A stretch of 64,000 nucleotides of DNA from Parvimonas sp015257355 (GTDB lineage Bacteria > Bacillota > Clostridia > Tissierellales > Peptoniphilaceae): NCBI RefSeq assembly GCF_050262165.1, contig NZ_CP189844.1; one strand, written 5' to 3'. The notes beneath the pieces were generated by a model. It had not been told where the DNA came from. It saw only the letters and a list, made by a program, of their open reading frames with translations, and ran no database searches. Below, in pieces: positions 8,052-17,900 of the stretch (its first letter is position 1; the number at the start of each line of letters is the position of its first letter). The position numbers were made by a program, and so were the translations under genes.

Positions 8052-9281
8052 ATGACTAAAACTGTTCTTGATATTAGAAAAGATTTTCCATATTTGAATG
8101 AAGAAAAAGTCGGGAAAAAAGTTATATATTTAGACAATGCAGCAACAAGCCAAAAACCACAAGCTGTTGTTGACGCTATAACAAATTATTATTCTTATCA
8201 AAATGGAAGTCCACATAGAGGTAGTCATTACCTTAGTATGTCTGCGACTGAAATTTATGAGGGAACAAGAAAAAAAGTTAAAAGTTTTCTTAATGCAAAG
8301 AGAACTACTGAAATAATTTTTACAAAAAATGCAAGTGAGGCACTTAATTTAGTAGCCTATTGTTATCTTAATAAATTAGAAAAAGATGATGAAATAATGC
8401 TTAGCATAATGGAACATCATAGTAATTTGTGTACTTGGCAATTCTTAAAAGAAAAAACTGGTGCTAAACTTAATTATATTTATCTTGATGACAATTACCA
8501 ATTAGATATGAAATCTTTTGAAGAAAAAATTTCTGATAAAGTAAAATTAGTTTGTATAACTGCTGCATCAAATGTTGTAGCTACAATGCCTGACATCAAA
8601 AAGATTATTGAAATTGCACATAAAAATGGAGCAAAAGTTTTAGTTGATGCATCCCAAATTGTTGCGCATAAAAAGTTAGATGTTCAAGAATTGGATGTTG
8701 ATTTCTTAGTATTTTCAGGACATAAAATGCTTAGTGCAATGGGCGTTGGTGTACTTTATGGAAAATTTGATCTTTTAAAAGAAATGGATCCTTTCCTTTA
8801 TGGGGGAGATATGATTGAATATGTTTATGAAGATTATTCAACATATCTTTTACCAGCTGGTCGTTTTGAAGCAGGAACACAAAATGTTGGAGCTGTTGCT
8901 TCACTTGGAGCTGCTATTGACTATCTAGAAGAATTAGGATTTGACTATATAGAAAAATTAGAAAAAGAGCTTATGGATTTTGCTTTTGAAGAAATGAAAA
9001 AGATAGATTTTGTAAAGACTTATACTACAACTGAAGAAAACAGATGTCCAGTAATAGCTTTTAATGTAGAAGATGCACATCCACATGATGTATCTTCAAT
9101 ACTTGATAGTTTTGGAATTGCAATAAGAAGTGGACATCATTGTGCAGAGCCGTTGCATAGATATTTAAAAGAAAATGCAACTTGTAGAGTAAGTTTTTCT
9201 TTCTATAACACAAAAGAAGAAGTAGAATATTTCATTGAAAAATTAAAAGAAGTAAGGAGAATATTACATCTTGGACATTAG
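8052..9281 (+). CDS. sufS: Cysteine desulfurase SufS
   Basis: PLP-dependent class V aminotransferase-fold enzyme that takes sulfur from cysteine as a persulfide for cluster assembly. The PLP lysine is Lys225 in FSGHKMLSAMG, and the active-site cysteine is Cys364 in RSGHHCAEPLH. The N-terminal YLDNAATSQKP motif is also typical. 409 residues, normal length. The last 11 bases overlap the start of sufU, the usual sulfur acceptor of this type of SufS. Confidence 0.97.
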   Translation: MTKTVLDIRKDFPYLNEEKVGKKVIYLDNAATSQKPQAVVDAITNYYSYQNGSPHRGSHYLSMSATEIYEGTRKKVKSFLNAKRTTEIIFTKNASEALNLVAYCYLNKLEKDDEIMLSIMEHHSNLCTWQFLKEKTGAKLNYIYLDDNYQLDMKSFEEKISDKVKLVCITAASNVVATMPDIKKIIEIAHKNGAKVLVDASQIVAHKKLDVQELDVDFLVFSGHKMLSAMGVGVLYGKFDLLKEMDPFLYGGDMIEYVYEDYSTYLLPAGRFEAGTQNVGAVASLGAAIDYLEELGFDYIEKLEKELMDFAFEEMKKIDFVKTYTTTEENRCPVIAFNVEDAHPHDVSSILDSFGIAIRSGHHCAEPLHRYLKENATCRVSFSFYNTKEEVEYFIEKLKEVRRILHLGH

Positions 9282-9696
9282 AGAAATTTATACTGAGATA
9301 ATAACAGAAGAAAGTAGAAATACAAAAAATAAAAGATATTTAAATCATCCAACACATGAAGAAAAAGGTCATAATCCAAGTTGTGGCGATGAAATTACAT
9401 TACAACTAGATATTGAAGACGGTATAATAAAAGATGCCTCTTATGTTGGAGTAGGTTGTGCAATCTCTCAAGCTTCAACATCACTTATGATTGATTTAGT
9501 AAAAGGTAAAACTTTAGAAGAAGCAAAAGAACTTTGTGAAACATTTTTATCTATGATTACTGAAGGACTTGAAGGTGATGAACTTAAAAAACTTAAGGAT
9601 GCTATAGCTCTACAAAATATTTCTACAATGCCTGCAAGAGTTAAATGTGCAGTTCTTGCTTGGCATACATTAAAAAATATAATCGAAGCTAATTAA
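9271..9696 (+). CDS. sufU: Zinc-dependent sulfurtransferase SufU
   Basis: IscU-fold protein that accepts persulfide sulfur from SufS in Gram-positive bacteria. The conserved ligand set is visible: Cys38 and Asp40 (PSCGDE), Cys63 (GVGCAIS) and Cys126 (RVKCAVLAW). The start is TTG 9271, overlapping the sufS end, with AAGGAGA at 9254-9260 inside sufS. 141 residues, typical. It is the last operon gene, with a terminator immediately after it. Confidence 0.95.
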   Translation: MDIREIYTEIITEESRNTKNKRYLNHPTHEEKGHNPSCGDEITLQLDIEDGIIKDASYVGVGCAISQASTSLMIDLVKGKTLEEAKELCETFLSMITEGLEGDELKKLKDAIALQNISTMPARVKCAVLAWHTLKNIIEAN

Positions 9697-9701
9697 ATAA
9701 G

Positions 9702-9730
9702 GTCGTAGCTCTTTTGAGTTGCGACTTTTT
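9702..9730 (+). terminator. Terminator of the suf operon
   Basis: Ten-base-pair stem GTCGTAGCTC/GAGTTGCGAC (two G-U pairs), TTTT loop, followed by five T. Confidence 0.85.
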
Positions 9731-9744
9731 GTTTAGGAGGGTAC

Positions 9745-10065
9745 ATGAGAATTTTTTTCATATTATATTTACTTTTGGGTGGTTTGTTATATAACTATAA
9801 ATTATTGATTTCTATAATTTTTATAATGAATTTAATATCTTTTACAATATTTTATATTGATAAAAGAAAAGCTATAGAAGGCAAGAATAGAATTTCAGAG
9901 AATAGCTTATTGTTATCAGCTTTTTTGTTCGGCTCTATCGGAGCTTTTTTATCCATGCAAATATTTAGACATAAAACTAAAAAACTAAAATTTAAAGTTT
10001 TAGTTCCGATATTTTTTGTCGTGAAAGTATTGATTTTATATTATTTATATAAATATGTAACCTAG
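9745..10065 (+). CDS. DUF1294 family small membrane protein
   Basis: 106-residue protein with about four hydrophobic segments. It carries the DUF1294 signature: IDKRKAIEGKNRISE in the middle, LFGSIGAFLSMQIFRHKTKK after it, then a final membrane helix. GGAGGG precedes the ATG. The family's function is unknown. It stands alone after the suf terminator. No terminator of its own is obvious before the next promoter, which begins three bases after the stop codon. Confidence 0.85.
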   Translation: MRIFFILYLLLGGLLYNYKLLISIIFIMNLISFTIFYIDKRKAIEGKNRISENSLLLSAFLFGSIGAFLSMQIFRHKTKKLKFKVLVPIFFVVKVLILYYLYKYVT

Positions 10066-10067
10066 TG

Positions 10068-10096
10068 TTGACTTTGTTAAATTAAAGGAATATAAT
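10068..10096 (+). promoter_or_regulatory. Strong sigma-A type promoter for the 58-residue protein
   Basis: TTGACT (10068-10073), 17-base spacer, TATAAT (10091-10096), about 70 bases upstream of the small gene at 10166. Confidence 0.75.
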
Positions 10097-10165
10097 TTAG
10101 TTATAAGAATTATAAAAGTATTTAATCTAATAATATTTTAAATCATAAGGAATGGAGGTCTTTAT

Positions 10166-10342
10166 ATGTCTAATTCAGAAATAATAATTTTAGCTTTAAT
10201 ATCGGTACAATGTTGTGCAATAGCATTTTCAATCTATAGTGTGGAAAAAGCAATTAAGAAAAGCAAAGAAGAAACCCTGATTAAAATAGATGAATTAAAT
10301 AATACAATAAAAGAACTGGAGTCAAAGTTAGAAAAGAAATAA
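10166..10342 (+). CDS. 58-residue membrane-anchored small protein
   Basis: Unrecognised small protein. It has an N-terminal membrane segment (about residues 5-24, containing two adjacent cysteines, QCCAIAF) and a charged helical tail (KKSKEETLIK...ELESKLEKK) with heptad-like spacing that suggests a short coiled coil. Support for expression is strong for its size: a consensus promoter (10068-10096), GGAGGT at 10154-10159, and a 12-bp terminator right after the stop codon. The topology resembles small bitopic regulators of membrane complexes, but no function can be assigned. Confidence 0.7.
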   Translation: MSNSEIIILALISVQCCAIAFSIYSVEKAIKKSKEETLIKIDELNNTIKELESKLEKK

Positions 10343-10350
10343 AAATATTT

Positions 10351-10380
10351 AAAGGAAGTAATAAAATTACTTCCTTTTTT
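10351..10380 (+). terminator. Terminator of the 58-residue protein gene
   Basis: Twelve-base-pair stem AAAGGAAGTAAT/ATTACTTCCTTT with an AAA loop and a trailing T tract. Confidence 0.85.
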
Positions 10381-10388
10381 AGTAAAAA

Positions 10389-10410
10389 AATTCCACTAAA
10401 AAGTGGAATT
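10389..10410 (-). terminator. Terminator of the leftward small-protein genes
   Basis: Stem AATTCCACT/AGTGGAATT with an AAAA loop. Read leftward it is followed by a T-rich stretch (complement of the A run at 10383-10390). Confidence 0.7.
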
Positions 10411-10428
10411 AATTTTAAAAATTAAATG

Positions 10429-10590
10429 TTAGAATTTATCTTTAAATATATCTTTAAATATATCGTATAAATTAAGGGCTATTGCTATTGCCATACAAGT
10501 AATTGTAACAGTAGAAAGATTTTTGAAATCAACTATAAATAAAAACACTAATGAAGTGGTTACTAAATAATTCATCCATTTTTTTCTCAT
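10429..10590 (-). CDS. 53-residue small membrane protein
   Basis: Leftward gene with a good ribosome site (GGAGGCAGT, read on the minus strand, at 10591-10600). The protein has two hydrophobic stretches (LVTTSLVFLFIVDF and VTITCMAIAIALNLYDIF) and a short basic/acidic tail. I do not recognise it. It lies 42 bases downstream of another small membrane-protein gene on the same strand, and both can share the promoter at 10867-10894 and the terminator at 10389-10410. Confidence 0.6.
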   Translation of the reverse strand: MRKKWMNYLVTTSLVFLFIVDFKNLSTVTITCMAIAIALNLYDIFKDIFKDKF

Positions 10591-10632
10591 AACTGCCTCC
10601 AAGTTATTTAAATTACTATTAAAATTATTAAA

Positions 10633-10818
10633 TTACCAAAAAGAATTATCCTTTTGCTTTTTTAATTTAAAAAATTTTTTTAGATTAAATGGTAATAAAA
10701 TGATGCTAACAATAAATAAAATTATATTTAAAAAAGGTACTAGATTAATTAAAGTAAATAAATCAGATTGACCTTTTCCTTTTAATGAAGAATCAAGTAT
10801 GTTTTTTTCTTTATCCAT
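10633..10818 (-). CDS. 61-residue small membrane protein
   Basis: Leftward. I choose the ATG at 10818 because GGAGGTGC lies right before it; the upstream in-frame start at 10848 has no such site. A charged N-terminus is followed by one long or hairpin hydrophobic region (about residues 22-43, with a central PFLN) and a lysine-rich tail ending in a tryptophan. No homologue is recognised. The two-lysine-cluster and hydrophobic design could be a membrane-active peptide or a small regulator; the sequence does not decide. Confidence 0.6.
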   Translation of the reverse strand: MDKEKNILDSSLKGKGQSDLFTLINLVPFLNIILFIVSIILLPFNLKKFFKLKKQKDNSFW

Positions 10819-10866
10819 TATAAGCACCTCCAAAACTATATTAGTCAAATAAATATTTACACTACT

Positions 10867-10894
10867 ATTATAACATATTAAAAAAACAAGTCAA
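10867..10894 (-). promoter_or_regulatory. Promoter of the leftward small-protein genes
   Basis: Minus strand: TTGACT (10894-10889), 16-base spacer, TATAAT (10872-10867). The 303-base gap 10849-11151 holds this promoter and the rpoB promoter, and nothing else that I recognise. Confidence 0.7.
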
Positions 10895-11048
10895 GACTTA
10901 TATTTTTTTATGTAAGATATAATACCAAAAATAGTTATGAAGTTATGCTTTTAAAAAGTATAAAAGATTTAATAAAATTGTATATTTAAAATATTTTTTT
11001 AAAATATGTAAATTTATTATAAAAAAGCCAAAAAATTCAAAAAAAGGC

Positions 11049-11077
11049 TTTACATTTTACAGAAAATCTGTTAAAAT
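11049..11077 (+). promoter_or_regulatory. Promoter of rpoBC
   Basis: TTTACA (11049-11054), 17-base spacer, TAAAAT (11072-11077), about 75 bases upstream of rpoB. The spacer contains a short inverted repeat ACAGAAAATCTGT (11059-11071), which could be a regulator site. Confidence 0.6.
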
Positions 11078-11151
11078 TTAAAGATAATAATGTAATAGTG
11101 GGATAATATGTATTTTTATCTTTTTTTAATTTTTCAAAGGGGTGAAGCTTT

Positions 11152-14100
11152 ATGACACATACTGAAAAGTATGGAATCACAGAAAGGGTTAGTTATTCAA
11201 AAATTCAAAATGTTTTGGATCTTCCAAACTTAATTGCCATTCAAACTGATAGTTATGATTGGTTTATTAAGCAAGGAATAAGAGATGTTTTTGACGATAT
11301 TAGTCCAATTAGGGACTATTCCGAAGCTATGAAGCTGGAATTTTTAAATTATCGTTTAGAAAATGCTCCAAAGTATACAGAACAAGAATGTAAGGATAGG
11401 GATATGAACTATTCTACACTTCTAAAAGTTGATGTTCGTTTAACTAACAATAATACTGGTGAAGTTAAAGAACAAGAAGTGTTTATGGGAGAAATTCCAT
11501 TGATGACTGACAACGGGACTTTTATTATTAATGGGGCTGAAAGAGTTATTGTAAGTCAGCTTGTTAGAAGTCCAGGTGTTTATTACGGAGAAGAAATTGA
11601 CAAGTCAGGTAATAAGTTATTTTCTTCAACAGTAATTCCAAACAGAGGTGCTTGGTTAGAATATGATACCGACACAAACGGAATTGTCAGTGTTCGTATT
11701 GACAGAACAAGAAAATTGCCTATAACAACTATGATAAGGGCATTGTTATATGAAACAAATGAAGAAATGGTTGAAAATTTCGGAGATATTAAAGAACTTC
11801 ATACTACTTTGGAAAAAGATGTAACAAAGAGTTATCAAGAAGCTATTCTTGAAATTTATAGAAAATTAAAACCAGGAGATCCAGCTACTGTTGAAAGTGG
11901 GGAAAGTTTATTACACAATTTACTTTTTGACCCTAGAAGATATGATCTTGCAAAAGTTGGCAGATATAAATTCAATAAAAAATTAGCTTTAAGAAATAGA
12001 TTATTTGGAACAATTTTAGCTGAAGATATTTTCAAAACTGATAAATTCGGTGAAATGGAAAAAATTGCAAGTGTTGGAGATTATATAACTGAAGAACTTG
12101 CTGAAAAAATTGAAAATGCAGGATATAAGAGAGTTCATGTAAAAGTAGAAGACAAAGAAATTATCGTAACAGGTAACCACTTTGTTGATATTAGTGCGTT
12201 TGAATTGGGATTTGATATTTCATGTAATGGACTTTCAGAAAAAATTTATTATCCGGTTATGATGGAAATTTTAGAAGCTGCGTCAGAATATGAAGGCGAA
12301 GAATATGAAACACAAGTAAAGAGAGCTGTTAGAAATAGAGTTAAAGAGCTTTCTCCTACTCATATTATTCGTGATGATATCGAAGCTACTGTAAGTTATG
12401 AATTCAACTTATTCTATGGTCTTGGAATTTGTGATGACATTGACCATTTAGGAAATAGAAGAGTTAGAGCCGTTGGAGAACTTTTACAAAATCAATTTAG
12501 AATTGGTTTATCAAGAATGGAAAGAGTTGTTAGAGAAAGAATGTCAACTCAAGATCCAGATCTTGCTACGCCACAAGGACTTATCAATATAAGACCTCTT
12601 GTTGCGTCTTTAAAAGAATTCTTTGGTTCTTCACAATTATCACAATTTATGGATCAAAACAATCCACTTGCAGAACTTACTCATAAGAGAAGATTATCAG
12701 CATTAGGACCTGGTGGTCTTAGTAGAGATAGAGCAGGATATGAAGTAAGAGACGTTCATGAAAGTCACTACGGAAGAATTTGTCCGATAGAAACTCCAGA
12801 AGGTCCAAACATCGGTCTTATTACATCTCTTACAACTTATGCAAGAGTTGATGAATATGGATTTATTGAAACTCCATATCGTGTTGTAAATAATGGAATT
12901 GCTACAAAAGATATTGTTTATTTAACAGCTGATGAAGAAGATGAAGTTATTATTGCTCAAGCCAATGAACCACTTGATGAAAACGGACGTTTTGTAAACG
13001 AAAGAGTTAGTGGTCGTGGTATTAATGGAGAAAATGATATTTATCCAAGAGATTCAATTCAACTTATGGACGTTTCTCCACAACAAATTGTATCAGTTGG
13101 TACAGCAATGATTCCTTTCCTTGAAAATGACGATGCTACTCGTGCATTGATGGGTTCAAACATGCAAAGACAAGCAGTGCCTCTACTTGTTACTGAAGCT
13201 CCTATCGTAGGAACTGGTATTGAACATAAGGCAGCAAAAGATAGTGGTGTTGTTATTCTTGCTAAACAATCAGGAATTGTTACTAAAGTTGATAGTGATG
13301 AAATTCATATTAAAAGAGATTTAGATAATGTAGTTGATAAATATAGATTACTTAAATTTAAACGTTCAAACCAAGGAACAACAATTAACCAAAGACCAAT
13401 TGTTAATGTAAATGACAGAGTTAATGCTGGAGATATTATTGCAGATGGTCCTTCAACAGAAAATGGTGAAATTGCGCTTGGTAAGAATATTTTAATGGCA
13501 TTTATGAACTGGGAAGGCTATAACTACGAAGATGCTATGTTGTTGAACGAACAATTAGTTATAGATGATGTTTTAACTTCACTACACATTGAAGAACATG
13601 AATGTGAAGCCAGAGAAATCAAATTAGGTTCTGAAGAAATCACAAGAGATGTTATAAACATCGGTGAAGATATGAGAAAGAACTTAGACGAAAATGGTAT
13701 CATTAGAATTGGTGCTGAAGTTAATTCAGGAGATATCTTAGTTGGAAAAGTATCACCTAAGGGAGAAACTGAACTAAGCGCTGAAGAAAGACTTTTAAGA
13801 GCTATTTTTGGTGAAAAAGCTAGAGAAGTTAGAGATACTTCTTTAAGAGTTCCTCATGGAGAAACTGGTATAGTTGTTGATGTTAAATGTTATAGCAGAA
13901 AAAACGGAGATGAATTACCACCAGGAGTAAATGAAGTGGTTAGAGTTTATGTAGCCACTAAGAGAAAGATTAACGTTGGGGATAAAATGTGTGGTAGACA
14001 TGGTAACAAAGGGGTTATTTCAAGAATAATGCCTCAAGAAGATATGCCATTTTTACCAGACGGAACTCCTTTACAAATCGTTCTTAATCCATTAGGGGTA

Positions 14101-14910
14101 CCTTCTCGTATGAATATTGGACAGGTACTTGAAGTTCACTTAGGACTTGCAGCAAAAAGACTTGGTTGGAAGGTTGCAACTCCTGTATTTGATGGAGCAA
14201 GTGATGTTGATGTACTTGATGCATTAAAACTTGCTGGTTGTCCTGAATCTGGAAAAATTAGACTTAGAGACGGAAGAACAGGGGAAGAATTTGACAATCC
14301 TGTAACTGTTGGTTATATGTATATGTTAAAACTTCACCATTTAGTAGATGAAAAAATTCATGCTAGATCTATTGGACCTTATTCTTTAGTTACACAACAA
14401 CCACTTGGTGGTAAAGCGCAATTTGGTGGACAAAGATTTGGGGAAATGGAAGTTTGGGCTTTAGAAGCATATGGTGCAAGTCATACTTTACAAGAAATGT
14501 TAACTGTTAAGAGTGACGATATTGTAGGTAGAGTTAAGACTTATGAATCAATTGTTAAGGGTGTAAATATTCCTGAACCAGGTATTCCAGAATCATTCAA
14601 AGTTCTTATGAAAGAATTACAATCTTTATGCTTGGATGTTAAGTTGATTGATGAAGACGGAGAAGAAATTAAGCTTAAAGAAAACTCTGATGAAATCAAA
14701 GCACAACTTGTTTTAAATGAAGAATATGCTAATGATGAAGAAGAGGAAGAATTTAATTTTGATTCATTCTACGATCAATCAGGAAGTAATGAAGAAGAAT
14801 TTGATGGTTTTGATCTTAGCTTTTTAGAAGATAAAGATGAAAAAGAAAAAAATAGTTCAAAAAATGTAGATAAGGACAAATTATTTATAGAGGAAGATAT
14901 TGATCAATAA
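11152..14910 (+). CDS. rpoB: DNA-directed RNA polymerase subunit beta
   Basis: Beta subunit of RNA polymerase. 1252 residues, slightly longer than the roughly 1190 of Bacillus. All landmark regions are present: the N-terminal MTHTEKYG...RVSYSKI block, the rifampicin pocket (GSSQLSQFMDQNNPLAELTH from about residue 490, with the usual wild-type residues), the RGINGENDIYPRD lineage segment, GNKGVIS and GGKAQFGGQRFGEMEVWALE near the C-terminus. The extra length is a very acidic tail of about 80 residues (NDEEEEEFNFDSFY...). AAAGGGGTG precedes the ATG. The usual upstream neighbours rplKAJL are absent; the gene has its own promoter next to an opposite-strand small gene. Confidence 0.98.
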   Translation: MTHTEKYGITERVSYSKIQNVLDLPNLIAIQTDSYDWFIKQGIRDVFDDISPIRDYSEAMKLEFLNYRLENAPKYTEQECKDRDMNYSTLLKVDVRLTNNNTGEVKEQEVFMGEIPLMTDNGTFIINGAERVIVSQLVRSPGVYYGEEIDKSGNKLFSSTVIPNRGAWLEYDTDTNGIVSVRIDRTRKLPITTMIRALLYETNEEMVENFGDIKELHTTLEKDVTKSYQEAILEIYRKLKPGDPATVESGESLLHNLLFDPRRYDLAKVGRYKFNKKLALRNRLFGTILAEDIFKTDKFGEMEKIASVGDYITEELAEKIENAGYKRVHVKVEDKEIIVTGNHFVDISAFELGFDISCNGLSEKIYYPVMMEILEAASEYEGEEYETQVKRAVRNRVKELSPTHIIRDDIEATVSYEFNLFYGLGICDDIDHLGNRRVRAVGELLQNQFRIGLSRMERVVRERMSTQDPDLATPQGLINIRPLVASLKEFFGSSQLSQFMDQNNPLAELTHKRRLSALGPGGLSRDRAGYEVRDVHESHYGRICPIETPEGPNIGLITSLTTYARVDEYGFIETPYRVVNNGIATKDIVYLTADEEDEVIIAQANEPLDENGRFVNERVSGRGINGENDIYPRDSIQLMDVSPQQIVSVGTAMIPFLENDDATRALMGSNMQRQAVPLLVTEAPIVGTGIEHKAAKDSGVVILAKQSGIVTKVDSDEIHIKRDLDNVVDKYRLLKFKRSNQGTTINQRPIVNVNDRVNAGDIIADGPSTENGEIALGKNILMAFMNWEGYNYEDAMLLNEQLVIDDVLTSLHIEEHECEAREIKLGSEEITRDVINIGEDMRKNLDENGIIRIGAEVNSGDILVGKVSPKGETELSAEERLLRAIFGEKAREVRDTSLRVPHGETGIVVDVKCYSRKNGDELPPGVNEVVRVYVATKRKINVGDKMCGRHGNKGVISRIMPQEDMPFLPDGTPLQIVLNPLGVPSRMNIGQVLEVHLGLAAKRLGWKVATPVFDGASDVDVLDALKLAGCPESGKIRLRDGRTGEEFDNPVTVGYMYMLKLHHLVDEKIHARSIGPYSLVTQQPLGGKAQFGGQRFGEMEVWALEAYGASHTLQEMLTVKSDDIVGRVKTYESIVKGVNIPEPGIPESFKVLMKELQSLCLDVKLIDEDGEEIKLKENSDEIKAQLVLNEEYANDEEEEEFNFDSFYDQSGSNEEEFDGFDLSFLEDKDEKEKNSSKNVDKDKLFIEEDIDQ

Positions 14911-14933
14911 CATAGAGGAAGGGAGTGGACTCC

Positions 14934-17900
14934 TTGTTGGAATTAAATAATTTTGATGCAATGAAAATTGGCTTAGCTTCACCAGATAAAATTAGAAGTT
15001 GGTCAAGAGGAGAGGTTAAAAAACCAGAAACCATTAATTATAGAACACTAAAACCGGAAAAAGATGGTCTTTTCTGTGAAAAGATATTTGGACCGGTTAA
15101 AGACTGGGAATGTAATTGTGGTAAATATAAAAGAATAAAATACAAGGGAAATGTATGTGAAAAATGTGGAGTTGAAATCACTAAGTCTAAAGTTAGACGT
15201 GAAAGAATGGGACATATAGAACTTGTTGCTCCAGTTTCTCATATTTGGTATTTCAAAGGAATACCTTCAAGAATGGGACTTATTTTAGACATGAGTCCAA
15301 GAGCCCTTGAAAAAATATTATATTTTGCAAATTATGTTGTTTTAGATGCAAAAGATACTGACCTTTATGTTAAACAATTACTAACTGAAGGTGAATATGA
15401 AGAAGCTTGTGAAAAATTCGGTTCAGAAAACTTTAGAGTTGGAATGGGAGCTGAAGCTATTAAGGAGCTTCTAGAAAACATCGACTTAGATGAACTTTCA
15501 GAAGAATTGAAAAAAGGCCTAGTTGATGCAACTGGTCAAAAGAAGATTAGACTTTCAAGAAGACTTGAAGTTTGTGAAGCTTTTAGAAAATCAGGAAATA
15601 GACCTGAATGGATGATAATTGATGTAGTACCAGTTATTCCACCAGATTTAAGACCAATGGTTCAACTTGAAGGTGGAAGATTTGCAACTTCAGACTTAAA
15701 CGATCTATATAGACGTGTTATCAACAGAAACAACAGATTAAAAAAACTTATAGAAATTCATGCTCCAGAAATCATTATGAGAAATGAAAAGAGAATGTTA
15801 CAAGAAGCAGTTGATACATTAATAGATAATGGTAGACATGGAAAGGCTGTAACAGGAGCAGGAAATAGAGAGCTTAAATCTTTATCAGATATGTTAAAGG
15901 GTAAAACAGGAAGATTTAGACAAAACTTACTTGGAAAGCGTGTTGACTATTCAGGACGTTCCGTAATCGTAGTTGGTCCAGATTTAAAATTCCACCAATG
16001 TGGACTTCCAAAGAAAATGGCTCTAGAATTATTTAAACCATTTATTATGAAACAATTAGTAGAAGATGGAATTGTTCATAATATTAAAAGCGCGAAGAAA
16101 TATGTTGAAAGATTAAATTCAAATGTTTGGGATATTTTAGATAAAGTTATCAAAGATCATCCGGTACTACTTAATAGAGCACCGACTCTTCATAGACTTG
16201 GTATTCAAGCATTTGAACCAGTTTTAGTAGAAGGAAAAGCTATTAAATTACACCCATTAGTTTGTACTGCATATAATGCTGACTTTGACGGTGACCAAAT
16301 GGCTGTCCATTTACCACTATCAACAGAAGCTCAAGCTGAAGCAAGACTTTTGATGCTTTCAACAAATAATATCTTAGCACCAAAAGATGGTAAACCTATT
16401 ACAACTCCTACACAGGATATGGTATTAGGTTCATACTATTTAACTAGTGGAAATGTAGAAGAACAAGCTGTTCGTTCATTCATGGATTATGATGAAATGT
16501 TTAAAGCATATTCTACAAATAATGTTAAAATTCACGACACTGTTAATGTCCTTTATAGAGATGAAGAAACTGGAGAAAGCCAAATTGTTAAATCAACAGT
16601 TGGTAGATTTATCTTCAATGAACATCTTCCTCAAGATTTAGGATTTGTTGACAGAAGTAAAGATAAATTCTCATTAGAAATTGATAGACTTGTAGATAAG
16701 AAAATGCTTGGTAAGATTGTAGATAAATGTTTTAGAAAACATGGAAATATAAAAACTGCTGAAGTGTTAGACTATATTAAATCTACAGGATATAAATATT
16801 CAACAGTGGGAGCTATTTCAATCTCAATGAATGACGTAATAGTTCCAGAAGAAAAATGGGAAATTCTTAAAGAAGCTGAACATAAGATTGCAGTTTATGA
16901 AGAATTATTTAGAGACGGTTTAGTTTCTGAACAAGAAAGATATGAATATGTAATCTCTGTTTGGACAAAAGCAACTGAAGATATTACAAAGATTCTTGTT
17001 GCAAAACAAGATCCGACAAATAGTATTTCAATCATGGCTGACTCAGGAGCCAGAGGTAATATTAACCAAATTAGACAGTTAGCTGGTATGCGTGGACTTA
17101 TGAGTTCTGCAACTGGTAGAATCGTAGAAATTCCTATTAAAGCAAACTTTAGAGAAGGACTTTCTGTTCAAGAGTTCTTTATTTCAACTCACGGTTCTAG
17201 AAAAGGACTTTCAGATACGGCTCTTAGAACTGCTGACTCAGGATATTTAACAAGAAGACTTGTAGACGTTTCTCAAGATGTAATTGTTAGAGAAGATGAT
17301 TGTTGTACAGATGAATATGTATTAGCAAAAGACTTTAAAGATGGAAATGCTATAGTTGAAAAACTTTCTGACAGAATAGTAGGTAGACATTCATTTGAAG
17401 ATGTATTAAATCCAAATACTGGAGAAATACTAATTTACAAAAATGAAATGATTACTGAAGCTTTAGCAGAAAAAGTTGAAAAACTTGGAATTACAGAAAT
17501 AAAAGTACGTTCAGTTTTAGGTTGTAAGTCAAAACATGGTGTTTGTGCAAAATGTTATGGACGTAACCTTGCAACAGGAAATCCAGTTAATATTGGTGAA
17601 GCAGTTGGTATTATTGCAGCTCAATCAATCGGAGAACCTGGTACACAGCTTACGATGAGAACATTCCACTCTGGTGGGGTTGCCGGCGTTGGAATCACAC
17701 AAGGTCTTCCTCGTGTTGAAGAACTTTTCGAAGCAAGAAAACCTAAAGGGCTTGCTTATATTACTGAAATAGACGGTACTGTAAAATTAGTTGATAATAA
17801 GAAGAGATATGATATAGTTGTAACAGCTGATGACGGTGATGAAAGAATTTATGCTATTCCTTATGGAGCTAGAATAAAAGTTAAAGATGGTGAAGAAATC

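Noticed and set aside
9271..9281. Frameshift between sufS and sufU
   Set aside because: The 11-base overlap with a TTG start and an AAGGAGA site is normal coupling; both proteins are complete.
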